Assembly: GCA_003576695.1 (NCBI GenBank)
Contig: QOZQ01000004.1
Location: forward strand, 124,001-188,000
Length of the DNA stretch: 64,000 nucleotides
Direction of reading: 5' to 3'
DNA from: Taklimakanibacter lacteus
GTDB lineage: Bacteria; Pseudomonadota; Alphaproteobacteria; Rhizobiales; Aestuariivirgaceae
In this document: positions 1-8,156 of the stretch, in pieces
How the letters are laid out: every line of letters begins with the position of its first letter
Position numbering within the stretch: the first letter of the stretch is position 1
Notes under the pieces: generated by a model
What the model was told of the DNA's origin: nothing
What the model saw: the letters and a program-made list of their open reading frames with translations, nothing else
The model's database searches: none
Program-made: the position numbers and the translations under genes

Positions 1-214
1 GGCCGAGCGTGGTTGCGAGCTTGGTCTTGGCAAGGCCGGGGGCGCCGACCAGAAGACCATGGCCGCCGGCCAGGATGGCGGTGAGGGAGAGATCGATGAC
101 CTCGGATTGGCCGAAAATCACCTTGCCGATGGCTTCGCGCACCTTCTCGAGGCGGCCGGCCATCTGGTCGAGTTCGGAGACGATATGCTTGTCAGCTTCA
201 TTGATGCTTGCCAT
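1..214 (-). CDS. MoxR-family AAA+ ATPase, N-terminal part only (runs off the window)
   Basis: Only the first 71 residues are present. The protein begins MASINEADKH and reaches a Walker A loop GAPGLAKT at about residues 59-66, preceded by the MoxR-typical stretch VIFGQSEVID. MoxR ATPases are chaperone-like AAA+ proteins that often work with DUF58 and von Willebrand A proteins in assembling or activating envelope or metal-dependent complexes; any such partners would lie to the left, outside the window. The ATG at 214 is the only start that keeps the conserved N-terminus. The gene is divergent from the DUF1285 gene, with about 100 bases between the starts. The family call is firm; the specific role is not visible. 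Confidence 0.85.
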   Translation of the reverse strand, partial: MASINEADKHIVSELDQMAGRLEKVREAIGKVIFGQSEVIDLSLTAILAGGHGLLVGAPGLAKTKLATTLG

Positions 215-316
215 GGGGCTCACTATAGTTTGGGCCGAACCGGTTACGAAACCAAATCTGGTGGGCCAAAGGCCGATTCCGTTAATGAAATCCTTGTGAA
301 CAAGCATGGCCTTATC

Positions 317-910
317 ATGACCAAGCCGGAGCGCGATCCGGGCAATCCCCTGGCCGGGCTCAAGGAGGCGGAGAAAGCCTCGGGCAGGAAGGGCATGCCG
401 CCGGTTCATCTGTGGAACCCGCCCTTCTGCGGCGACATCGACATGCGCATCGCACAGGACGGCCTGTGGTACTATCTGAACTCCCCGATCGGCCGCAAAC
501 CCTTGATGAAGCTCTTCGCTTCGGTGCTGCGCCATGACGAGGACGGTAAATATTACCTGGTCACGCCGGTCGAGAAATGCGGCATCAGGGTCGATGACGC
601 GCCTTTCGTCGCCATCCGGATGGCTGTCTCGGGCAAGGGACGCGACCAGGCGATCACCTTCGAGACCAATACGGACGACATTGTCGCAATTGACGCGGCG
701 CATCCCTTGCGCGTGGCGGTGGAGGAAGGAACCGACGGGTTGAAACCCTATGTGCTGGTGCGCGGCAGGCTCGAGGCTCTCGTGGCGCGGGCGCTCTTCT
801 ATGATCTGGTGGCGCTGGGCGTGGTCGAGGGCGAATGGTTCGGCGTCTGGTCAGGGGGGCAATTCTGGCCGATGCAGCGCGCCGCCGAGATCGGCGCCCT
901 CCCCACATGA
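317..910 (+). CDS. DUF1285 family protein
   Basis: A 197-residue soluble protein without signal peptide. It has the conserved DUF1285 layout: PPVHLWNPPFCGDIDMRI near the N-terminus, then GLWYYLNSPIGRKPLMKLFASVLR, and a C-terminal part ending in GVWSGGQFWPM. The family is conserved in alphaproteobacteria and has no established biochemical role. It is the first gene of a tightly coupled operon; its TGA overlaps the ATG of the NUDIX gene by four bases. The start at 317 is chosen because the family homology begins just downstream; an open frame continues upstream to base 59 but would cross the divergent promoter region. Its constant place beside a CoA pyrophosphatase and cca suggests a housekeeping role. 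Confidence 0.8.
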   Translation: MTKPERDPGNPLAGLKEAEKASGRKGMPPVHLWNPPFCGDIDMRIAQDGLWYYLNSPIGRKPLMKLFASVLRHDEDGKYYLVTPVEKCGIRVDDAPFVAIRMAVSGKGRDQAITFETNTDDIVAIDAAHPLRVAVEEGTDGLKPYVLVRGRLEALVARALFYDLVALGVVEGEWFGVWSGGQFWPMQRAAEIGALPT

Positions 911-1539
911 ACGGGTTCCGGTTCGACGAGGCCGAATTCCGGGCGCGCGCCGCGACGCGGCTGCTCAAAAGCGCCACGGAAGCCGTGGGGCGCAGCGATG
1001 ACGATCTCAATCCCGATCTCAGGGCGATCGACCATTCGGCCCCCATCCGGGCAGCGGCGGTGCTCGTCCCCATCGTGCTGCATGAGCCGGAACTCACCGT
1101 GCTCCTCACCCAGCGAACCGACCACCTCAAGAGCCATGCCGGTCAAGTAGCCTTTCCGGGCGGCAAGATCGACCACGGCGATGCCGACGCGCTGGCTGCT
1201 GCCTTGCGGGAGACGCGGGAAGAGACCGGGCTCGACCAGACCTATATCGAGCCGATCGGCTTTCTCGACGCCTATCTGACCCGCACTTCGTTCCGCATCG
1301 TGCCGGTGGTGGCGCTGGTGCGCCCGGGCTTCGTGCTGGCCCCGCATGAAGATGAGGTCGCCGCCGTCTTCGAGGTGCCGCTGCGCTTTTTGATGAGCGG
1401 GGAGAATCATCTCCGGCACAGCCGCGAGTGGCAGGGCAGGGAAAGATATTTTTATGCCATGCCCTATGGCGACAGGTATATCTGGGGCGCCACTGCCGGC
1501 ATGATCATGAATCTCTATGACCGCCTCTATCACTCATGA
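907..1539 (+). CDS. NUDIX hydrolase, CoA pyrophosphatase type
   Basis: A 210-residue NUDIX protein. Residues about 66-87 carry the subfamily signature LLTQR..L..H.GQVAFPGGK, followed by the NUDIX helix ending ALRETREETGL (R101, E102, E105, E106 as predicted Mg-binding and catalytic residues). This combination marks the UPF0035 / NudL branch, which cleaves coenzyme A to 4'-phosphopantetheine and 3',5'-ADP. It is coupled on both sides: the start ATG overlaps the DUF1285 stop and its own TGA overlaps the cca ATG. The substrate is inferred from the subfamily, not shown. Confidence 0.88.
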   Translation: MNGFRFDEAEFRARAATRLLKSATEAVGRSDDDLNPDLRAIDHSAPIRAAAVLVPIVLHEPELTVLLTQRTDHLKSHAGQVAFPGGKIDHGDADALAAALRETREETGLDQTYIEPIGFLDAYLTRTSFRIVPVVALVRPGFVLAPHEDEVAAVFEVPLRFLMSGENHLRHSREWQGRERYFYAMPYGDRYIWGATAGMIMNLYDRLYHS

Positions 1540-2759
1540 AGACACCGCCTTCGCTTGCCCATGAAGCCTGGCTGATCGATCCGGCACTGCGCCGCGTCTT
1601 CGCCGCGATCGCGGCGGCGGGTGGCGAGGCGCGCGTCGCCGGTGGCGCAGTGCGGAATTCGCTGCTCGGCGAGCCGGTGAACGACATCGACATCGCGACG
1701 ACGCTGACTCCCGATCGCATCATGGCGGCGGGCGAGAAGGCGCGGCTTGGCGTGCATCCGACCGGCCTCGATCACGGCACCGTCACGCTGGTCGCCGCCG
1801 GCAAGCCGTTCGAAGTGACGTCGCTGCGCGTCGATGTCGAGACCTTCGGGCGCAAAGCGCGCGTCGCCTTCACCGACGACTGGGAGGCCGATGCCCGCCG
1901 GCGCGACTTCACCATGAACGCGCTCTATTGTTCTGGTGATGGAAAAATATATGATCCTACAAAGGGTTATCGAGATATCCTAAGAAAGAGAGTCAAGTTC
2001 GTCGGGTCACCTGCCGAACGGATCGAGGAAGATGCGCTGCGCATCCTGCGCTTCTTCCGCTTCCATGCGCGCTATGGCGAAGGCGGTCCCGATCGCACCG
2101 GGCTTGCCGCTTGCATCCGTCACAAAAGCAAGCTCAAGACGCTCTCCAGCGAGCGCATCCGGCAGGAGTTGTTCAAGCTGCTCGAGGCGAAACGGGCGAG
2201 CGAGACCATCAAGCTGATGGCCCTGCGCAATGTGCTCAAGGTGCTGGTGCCGCATCCGCGTGATCTCAAGTCTCTCAGCCGCATGGCGAAGATCGATCGG
2301 GCGCATGGGCTGAAGCCCGATGCCCTGTTGCGCCTCTCGCTCATCGCCAGGGATGCGCTTTCCTTGCGCGAGCGCCTGCGCCTCACCAATGCCGAGATGC
2401 GGCGGCTCGAGGCGATCGCCGGTTATGCGGCGCCGACGCCGAAGCTCAGGGAGCGCGAAAGGCGCGCAGTGCTCTATCAACTGGGAGCCGAAGCCTGGCG
2501 CGATCTGGTGCGGCTCGCCTGGGCCCGTTCGAAGGATACGGTTGCAAGCAAATCCTGGTCGGCGCTTCTCGGCTTCGTCGATCAATGGCCGGTCCCGCGC
2601 TTTCCGCTCGGCGGACAGGATCTCCTGAGCCTTGGATTCAAGGCAGGGCCGACGATCGGCCGGGAGCTTGCGCGGCTCGAAGACTGGTGGATCGCGTCAG
2701 ACTTCTCGGCGACGAAGGCCGATCTCCTGAAAAAACTGGACATGGAGAAGCCGGAATGA
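1536..2759 (+). CDS. cca: CCA tRNA nucleotidyltransferase
   Basis: A 407-residue class II CCA-adding enzyme or poly(A) polymerase-like protein. The head domain shows AGGAVRNSLLG (residues 35-45), the catalytic DID at 50-52, the RRRDFTMNAL motif (121-130), and the neck helix motif RIEEDALRILRFFRFHARYG. Such enzymes build or repair the 3' CCA of tRNA; separating CCA-adding from poly(A)-adding activity needs experiment, but CCA addition is usual for single copies in this order. The start overlaps the NUDIX stop by four bases. Oddity: bases about 1927-2000, coding the stretch after RRDFTMNAL, are AT-rich and use codons rare elsewhere here (ATA, ACA, CGA, CTA, AGA, AGA); see findings. Confidence 0.92.
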   Translation: MKTPPSLAHEAWLIDPALRRVFAAIAAAGGEARVAGGAVRNSLLGEPVNDIDIATTLTPDRIMAAGEKARLGVHPTGLDHGTVTLVAAGKPFEVTSLRVDVETFGRKARVAFTDDWEADARRRDFTMNALYCSGDGKIYDPTKGYRDILRKRVKFVGSPAERIEEDALRILRFFRFHARYGEGGPDRTGLAACIRHKSKLKTLSSERIRQELFKLLEAKRASETIKLMALRNVLKVLVPHPRDLKSLSRMAKIDRAHGLKPDALLRLSLIARDALSLRERLRLTNAEMRRLEAIAGYAAPTPKLRERERRAVLYQLGAEAWRDLVRLAWARSKDTVASKSWSALLGFVDQWPVPRFPLGGQDLLSLGFKAGPTIGRELARLEDWWIASDFSATKADLLKKLDMEKPE

Positions 2760-3763
2760 TGTTGCGCGCATTCCTATTGGTCATGGGGCTGGTGGGTCTG
2801 CCCGCTTTGGCGCCGGCGGAAGTCAAGACCGTGCGAGACTGGACGGCGGACTGCGATGACGACCTTTACTGCACGGCGACCGCTTCCGGTGCCGGCGGCA
2901 TGGTCATGGGCGGTACCGGCTATCAGTTGAGATTCACCCGGGCGAGCGGCGATATGTCGTGGTGGTCGATGCGCTTCCACCTCAAGCACGTGCCGCAGCC
3001 CAGGACGGAAGGTGAAATGCAGGTCTCCGTCGATGGCGGCGAAGCGGTCAGCTTCTATGAGGAATATGGCTATCTGCGCGATGCCGACGGCGTCACTTTC
3101 GGCATTGCCGGCGGCTCCGATCTCGACAAGCTCTTCGCCTCCCTCAGGAAGGGCCGGAAGCTCAGCCTTTCCTATGAGACGGCGGACGGAAAGACGCGGA
3201 CGGAGGACTTCTCGCTGTCAGGTCTTGCGGCAGTCCTTTTGTGGGTCGATGACAAGCAGAACCGGGTCGGGAAATCAGCCGAGATATCTTCTCCGACCGG
3301 CGTCGAGGGCGAAGCCGGCTTCACCGCATCGAAGGAAGTTGCGGACAAGATCGCGGCGCGGGTGAAGTTCGATTGCGACCCGCCGCCCGAGAATCAGGAG
3401 ATCGAGAGCCATCATCTGCCGGGCGGCTTCGCGCTCCATATCGCGCAATGCTTCGCCGGTCCCTACAACGTCACCCAGCTCTTTTTCTTCGAACGGCGCG
3501 ACGACCTGCAGCTTCTCTATTTTGCCGATTATGGCGACAGCTGGACCGGCACCAACCAACTGTTCAATTCGGATTTCGATCCCAAATCCGGAAGCCTCAA
3601 TTCCTTCTACAAGAGGCGCGGTATCGGCGATTGCGGCTCAGCCGGGCAGTGGGTGTGGTCGGGTTATTCCTTCCAGCTCGTCGCATTCAGAGCGTGGCCG
3701 GATTGCGACAATGGCAAAGACAGTGAAGAGTGGCCGATCATCTACAAACATCAAGCAAAATAA
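2756..3763 (+). CDS. DUF1176 family exported protein
   Basis: A 335-residue protein with a clear N-terminal signal peptide (MMLRAFLLVMGLVGLPALAPAE). The mature part starts VKTVRDWTADCDDDLYCTA and is rich in aromatic residues and in cysteines (YCTA, FDCDPP, IAQCFAG, GDCGSAG, WPDCDN), typical of DUF1176, a periplasmic family whose function is unknown. The ATG overlaps the cca stop (ATGA), so it is the last coupled gene of the operon; a second ATG follows immediately. The paired cysteines suggest disulfides in the periplasm, which is inference. The next gene begins 12 bases later. Confidence 0.8.
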   Translation: MMLRAFLLVMGLVGLPALAPAEVKTVRDWTADCDDDLYCTATASGAGGMVMGGTGYQLRFTRASGDMSWWSMRFHLKHVPQPRTEGEMQVSVDGGEAVSFYEEYGYLRDADGVTFGIAGGSDLDKLFASLRKGRKLSLSYETADGKTRTEDFSLSGLAAVLLWVDDKQNRVGKSAEISSPTGVEGEAGFTASKEVADKIAARVKFDCDPPPENQEIESHHLPGGFALHIAQCFAGPYNVTQLFFFERRDDLQLLYFADYGDSWTGTNQLFNSDFDPKSGSLNSFYKRRGIGDCGSAGQWVWSGYSFQLVAFRAWPDCDNGKDSEEWPIIYKHQAK

Positions 3764-3775
3764 CGGGAGCACAGA

Positions 3776-4141
3776 ATGGCCGATATCATCGTGATGAAGA
3801 CCACGGGCAAATCCGCGCCCAAGGTCGACAAGGGGCAGGCGAGCCCGGGCACGCTGTTGAAGGGGCAATACAAGACCAAGACCTGGAACCACTTCACCGG
3901 CGAAGACGGCCGGCTGTTTTCAGGCATCTGGGAATCGACGCCCGGTAAGGTGAAGGTCGACTACAAGGAGTGGGAATTCTGCCACTTCATCGAAGGCAAG
4001 GCCGTGCTCACTAACCATAAGGGCAAGAAGTGGACGCTGAAGGCCGGCGATGGCTTCCTGATCCCGGCCGGCTTCAAGGGAACCTGGGAAACGGTCGAGA
4101 AGGTGCGCAAGCACTATGTGATCCTGATGCCGAAGGACTGA
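3776..4141 (+). CDS. Cupin domain protein (DUF861 / cupin_3 type)
   Basis: A 121-residue single-domain cupin. It shows the (S)-ureidoglycine aminohydrolase / EutQ-like arrangement GIWESTPGKVKVDYKEWEFCHFIEGKAVLT followed by LKAGDGFLIPAGFKGTWETVE. These small cupins are often annotated as DUF861; substrates are usually unknown. One likely metal position carries EFCH in place of the HxH of metal-binding cupins, so metal binding is uncertain. It lies 12 bases after the DUF1176 gene and 148 bases before the helical-protein gene, so it may belong to the upstream operon or stand alone. Start ATG 3776 follows a GGGAG ribosome site. Confidence 0.8.
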   Translation: MADIIVMKTTGKSAPKVDKGQASPGTLLKGQYKTKTWNHFTGEDGRLFSGIWESTPGKVKVDYKEWEFCHFIEGKAVLTNHKGKKWTLKAGDGFLIPAGFKGTWETVEKVRKHYVILMPKD

Positions 4142-4289
4142 GGCGCGCGGAACAACAACATCTGTGGTGCGGTTCCCGTCCCTGCAAGGGGCGGGCCGGC
4201 ACAAATTTCTGTGCGTCGAGCGCTGGACGACCCGCGGGTTCCACCCTATATGTGCCCCTGCGATAACTTCTGCAGGAGAGACCACTTCC
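4142..4289. promoter_or_regulatory. Intergenic leader before the helical/AAA+/membrane module
   Basis: This 148-base gap probably carries the promoter of the three-gene module. It contains GGAAC at 4149-4153 and GTTCC at 4172-4176, an 18-base-spaced inverted repeat that also resembles, imperfectly, an alphaproteobacterial EcfG-type promoter (GGAAC about 17 bases before GGTT). A short stem GCACA/TGTGC follows near 4199-4214. A ribosome site GCAGGAGA lies just before the ATG at 4290. No hairpin terminator with a T-run is seen after the cupin gene. Confidence 0.35.
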
Positions 4290-5978
4290 ATGGCCGACGC
4301 TCCCAAGCCGAAACTTCAGCAGAAAACCGACGTTTCCGACGTCCTGACCGAGGCGGTCCGCCACCGCGCCGCCGAGGCGACCGCCGCCAAGAAAGAGGTC
4401 AGCGCCGATCCGCGCTTCGCCAATATCTCCGCCAACAGCTTCTTCAAGGTGATGTTCGCCGAGAACACCAGGCCCGAGGCGAAGCGGGAGGAAGTTGCAA
4501 AGCTGCTGACCTTCGAAGGCACAAAGGAGCAGAACCGCGAGCGCATCAAGGAATTCGAGCTGTTCAAGGAATATCTGCAGAGCCAGCGCGAGGAGATGGC
4601 GCAGGAGATCATCCGGCTCACCGATACCGGCACCTTTTCCGAGCTCAAGCAGGTCTATGACGAGCTCAACACCTCGCTGGTCGAATTCGACAACAAGATG
4701 CAGCCGCTGACCGACATCATCGATGCGGTCTATACGCTGCGGACAAATGGCCTGACGCTTGAGGCCTTCCAGGAAATCCTGCGCGACCGCAAGCGCGAGG
4801 AGGAGCTGCTGCGCCTCAAGGAAAGCAAGCGGATGGAATTCAACAACCTCAAATCATCGGTCGAGGGCATCCATTCCGACATTGCCGCCTTGGGCGAGCA
4901 GCGCAGCTTCTTCGGTCTGGGCGGCGTCAAGGAAGAGGCCCGCACCCAGATCGCGCGCAAGAATGAGGAGCTGAGACGGGTGGTCGATTCGCTGGACGGT
5001 CTTTCGGATGAGATCGCCCAGCTCGACAAGCAGACGCCGACCGAAAGCGAACTCGGCGAATATGTCGAGCAGAAGAAGAAGCTGCGCGAGCTTCTCGACA
5101 TCAGCGCCGACGACCACAAGCAGCGCCAGAAGGCCTTGGTCGATGCAGCGGTCAATTTCGTCGTTACCGCCAAGACGCGGGTCGGCTCGGTGCGTGAGCA
5201 TCTGGCCCAGATGAACGGCCAGGTGGAGAATCTGTTCGATGCCAACAATATGATGGGGACCGTCTACGCCATCATGAACGAGGGCATAAAGCAGGCCTCG
5301 GACGGCAACCAGAATATCCGCGACGAGCTGCAGCCGCCGGCGCAGGGTGCTGAGGACATGATCGCGCAGATGGCGCGCGAACAGAAGAAAATGGCGGTCG
5401 AGCAGCATATCACCATGTTGGATGCCTCGGCCGCCGACACGATGGCGACCTATGCCGATCTCACCTCCGGCGCCATCCGCATCAAGACCATGAAGGATGC
5501 CGTCGACCAGCAGGCGATCCGGGCGCGCACCATGCACAGCCAGGGCATATCGGGTGTCGCCGACCGCCTGAGCGTCGTCTTGCAGGCGGTTTCTTCCGCC
5601 GCCCTTGGTGAAGCCTCGGCGATGGCGAAGGATACACTGCAGCAGATGGCCCAGAACACCAACAAGGTGGCGCAGAAGGAAAGCATCCGCATCGCCATGG
5701 GCATCGAGGAGCAGAACAGCGACCTGTCCAAGGCGATCGATGACCTCGGCGCCTATGGCGAGGTGGTGCGCGCGGCGACCAACATCACGCGCGAGGGCCT
5801 CTCCGACATGCGCAGCAAACTCGATGAGCTCAAGAAGCTCGCCGAAGATGTGCAGGGCGACGTGCAGGACGCCATCGCGGTCAATGCCGACGTGGCGCGG
5901 CCGCAGCGCAATGCCGGCCCCGAGCCTGCTGCGGCAGGAGGGCCGACGCCGTCGCCCTTCAAGCTCGGCCAGCGCTAG
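4290..5978 (+). CDS. Large helical coiled-coil protein, function unknown (first gene of a three-gene module)
   Basis: A 562-residue, highly charged, almost entirely helical protein without signal peptide or membrane segment. Residues about 60-340 are heptad-rich (for example REEELLRLKESKRMEFNN and KKKLRELLDISADD); the C-terminal part, about 400-530, is alanine- and methionine-rich with four-helix-like spacing, and the tail is proline-rich and ends SPFKLGQR. I do not recognise the family. The C-terminal half loosely recalls the TelA/KlaA toxic-anion-resistance fold; this is only an impression. The start at 4290 has a good ribosome site; the frame is open upstream to 4164. It is followed after 24 bases by the AAA+ gene, so it is a likely substrate, adaptor or scaffold for that ATPase. 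Confidence 0.75.
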   Translation: MADAPKPKLQQKTDVSDVLTEAVRHRAAEATAAKKEVSADPRFANISANSFFKVMFAENTRPEAKREEVAKLLTFEGTKEQNRERIKEFELFKEYLQSQREEMAQEIIRLTDTGTFSELKQVYDELNTSLVEFDNKMQPLTDIIDAVYTLRTNGLTLEAFQEILRDRKREEELLRLKESKRMEFNNLKSSVEGIHSDIAALGEQRSFFGLGGVKEEARTQIARKNEELRRVVDSLDGLSDEIAQLDKQTPTESELGEYVEQKKKLRELLDISADDHKQRQKALVDAAVNFVVTAKTRVGSVREHLAQMNGQVENLFDANNMMGTVYAIMNEGIKQASDGNQNIRDELQPPAQGAEDMIAQMAREQKKMAVEQHITMLDASAADTMATYADLTSGAIRIKTMKDAVDQQAIRARTMHSQGISGVADRLSVVLQAVSSAALGEASAMAKDTLQQMAQNTNKVAQKESIRIAMGIEEQNSDLSKAIDDLGAYGEVVRAATNITREGLSDMRSKLDELKKLAEDVQGDVQDAIAVNADVARPQRNAGPEPAAAGGPTPSPFKLGQR

Positions 5979-6002
5979 TGCGCGCCGGATAGGGGGAGCG
6001 CC

Positions 6003-8156
6003 ATGAGTTTCCTCACCCGCGGCGAAGACTACCTCGCCAAGGCGCCGAAATTCCGCCTGGTCGGGCGTGACGCCGAGCTCAAGAAGCTGTCGTCGATCCT
6101 GGTCCGCAACATGGCCAATTCCGTTCTGCTGGTCGGACCGGGCGGGGTCGGCTGCACTGCCCTCTGCATGGGGCTGCAGGCGAGCAAGAAGGACCCGGAT
6201 GCGCCCTTCGACATCGTCAACAAGCGCTTGTTCTGGCTCGACACCGATGCGCTGTTCTCCTCGGGCGATCCGGTCAGCATCCGGGAATCGTTCCAGAGGA
6301 TGATGGGTACCCTCGACCGCACGCCCGATTCAGTTCTGATCATCGAGGACACGCGCGACTTCATCGAGGCGGCGCGCAATGTGGGCACGCTGCATTTCAT
6401 CAATGCGCTCTGCCTTGCGATCAAGTCGAAGAAGACGCAAGTCATCCTCGAAGCGCGCGATGAGGATCTCGATGTCATCCTCAAGAGCCATTCGGATTTG
6501 CGTGAGTTGTTCACCTTGGTCGACCTGGCGGAGCCGGAAGGCGAGGCCCTGTTCCAGATCGTCGCCGAGCGGGCGGAGCATCTGCAGGAATTCCATCGCA
6601 TCCGTATCGCCGAAAGCGCCTTGCGCACGGCGATCGATCTCACCTCGAAATACCGTTCGCGCGATGCCGGCATGAGCCGGGCCCAGCCCGAGCGCAGCGT
6701 CTCGCTGCTCGACCGGGCGCTCTCGACTTACCGGCTCGGCGCCCACCGCAGGCCACCAGGGCTCGAAGAGGCGGAAGCCACCAGGAAAGCGGCGAAGACC
6801 GACAAGCAGCTCGCTGAAGCCGAGACAGCGCTGGCGCAAGTCCATGAGCGGTGGGGCAAGAGCCAGGAAAGGATCAAGGCGCTCTACAAGCGCCAGCGTG
6901 ATGGCGAGGTCGCGGTGCTCGAGCTCGAGGAGGAGCTCGACAAGCAGCTGGAGGCGGAAACGGCGGCGCGGCAGTCGCCGGCCGAGAGTCCGGTCGGCGA
7001 GATCACCGGACGCATCGCCAAGTTCGCGCGCCTGGCCACGGGGGCAGGGATCGAATCCGATGCGGTGCGCGATCTCAAGCAGCGCATCGGCAAGTTCCAG
7101 GAGGAGATCACCACCAACCGCGCCGCGTTCGATGCGCTGACCAAGGAGCTCAACGATCATCTCGAATTGTCGCGTGATATCGTGCTGCGCGAGTTCAGCC
7201 AGATCTCCGGCATCTCGGTGAGCAAGCTCAACGAGAACGAGCGGGAGAAACTGCGCAATCTCGAGACCGAGCTCAAGTCCCGCATCTTCGGCCAGGACCA
7301 TGTGGTGCGCGCGCTCTCCAATGCGGTCAAGACGGCGCGGGTCGGTCGGCGCAACCAGGACCGTCCGCAGGCCTCCTTCATGTTCCTGGGCCCCTCCGGC
7401 GTCGGCAAGACCGAGATGGCGAAGGCGCTGGCGGCGAGCCTGCTCGATGACGAGAAGGCGCTGACCCGCTTCGACATGTCGGAATACATGGAGAAGCATG
7501 CCGTCTCGCGCCTCATCGGCGCGCCGCCCGGCTATGAGGGCTTCGAGGCGGGCGGCATCCTCACCAATGCGATGCGCAAGAACCCGCTCCGCGTGCTGCT
7601 GTTCGACGAGATCGAGAAGGCGCATCCCGACGTGTTCAATGTCTTCCTGCAGATCCTTTCCGACGGGCGGCTCACCGACAATGTCGGACGTACCGTGTCG
7701 TTCTCCGAATCGATCATCATCATGACGACGAATATCGGCCAGCCGCATTTCCTCAATCCGAAGTTCAGCCTCGAGGAAGCGAATGCCGAGGCGATCAGGG
7801 AGATCGAGAAGACCTACCGCTCGGAGTTCCTCAACCGCTTCGCGGGCCGGCAGAACATCATCTGCTTCAACAAGCTCGACCTGCCCTCGATCGAGAAGAT
7901 CGTGCGGCGCGAATTCGACGGCATGGACAGGACCTACGGCCAGGAGGGCATCAAGATCACGGTCGCGGAGGCCGATCTCAAGGCCTTCTGCAAGGGCCAT
8001 TACGACCCGGCGATCGGCGCGCGGGGTCTGCCGGGCTTCATCCAGGCCAATATTGAGCCCATCATCGTCAATATGATCCTGGAGAGCGACAAGCGCGGCC
8101 CGCTCGATCTCGCCTATAATCCGAAACGGGCCGCTTTCGAGATCAGGCCGTCATGA
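6003..8156 (+). CDS. ClpB-like AAA+ ATPase with degenerate first ATPase module
   Basis: A 717-residue protein with two AAA+ modules and no Clp N-terminal repeat domain. The first module (about 20-235) has the P-loop GPGGVGCT at 45-52, where the catalytic lysine is cysteine 51, and a Walker B-like LIIEDTRD; it is probably unable to hydrolyse ATP. A coiled-coil segment (about 255-330) occupies the place of the ClpB middle domain. The second module is intact: GPSGVGKT at 463-470, pore-loop region GAPPGYEGFE, Walker B LLFDEIEKAHPDV (D535, E536), sensor TTN, arginine finger in SEFLNRF, and the Clp D2-small domain with GARGLPG. It is likely a protein-remodelling motor. A ribosome site AGGGGGAG precedes the ATG. 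The stop overlaps the start of the membrane-protein gene (ATGA). Confidence 0.85.
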   Translation: MSFLTRGEDYLAKAPKFRLVGRDAELKKLSSILVRNMANSVLLVGPGGVGCTALCMGLQASKKDPDAPFDIVNKRLFWLDTDALFSSGDPVSIRESFQRMMGTLDRTPDSVLIIEDTRDFIEAARNVGTLHFINALCLAIKSKKTQVILEARDEDLDVILKSHSDLRELFTLVDLAEPEGEALFQIVAERAEHLQEFHRIRIAESALRTAIDLTSKYRSRDAGMSRAQPERSVSLLDRALSTYRLGAHRRPPGLEEAEATRKAAKTDKQLAEAETALAQVHERWGKSQERIKALYKRQRDGEVAVLELEEELDKQLEAETAARQSPAESPVGEITGRIAKFARLATGAGIESDAVRDLKQRIGKFQEEITTNRAAFDALTKELNDHLELSRDIVLREFSQISGISVSKLNENEREKLRNLETELKSRIFGQDHVVRALSNAVKTARVGRRNQDRPQASFMFLGPSGVGKTEMAKALAASLLDDEKALTRFDMSEYMEKHAVSRLIGAPPGYEGFEAGGILTNAMRKNPLRVLLFDEIEKAHPDVFNVFLQILSDGRLTDNVGRTVSFSESIIIMTTNIGQPHFLNPKFSLEEANAEAIREIEKTYRSEFLNRFAGRQNIICFNKLDLPSIEKIVRREFDGMDRTYGQEGIKITVAEADLKAFCKGHYDPAIGARGLPGFIQANIEPIIVNMILESDKRGPLDLAYNPKRAAFEIRPS

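Noticed and set aside
4149..4176. Second EcfG promoter in front of the helical-protein gene
   Set aside because: GGAAC is followed by GGTT at a 17-base spacing, but it also reads as a simple GGAAC/GTTCC inverted repeat and lies more than 110 bases from the start; not strong enough to call on its own.
6330..8000. Long open frame of 556 codons on the minus strand across the ClpB-like gene
   Set aside because: Opposite-strand frames of this size are expected in GC-rich coding DNA; the plus-strand frame has strong AAA+ motifs and ribosome sites, the antisense one has none.
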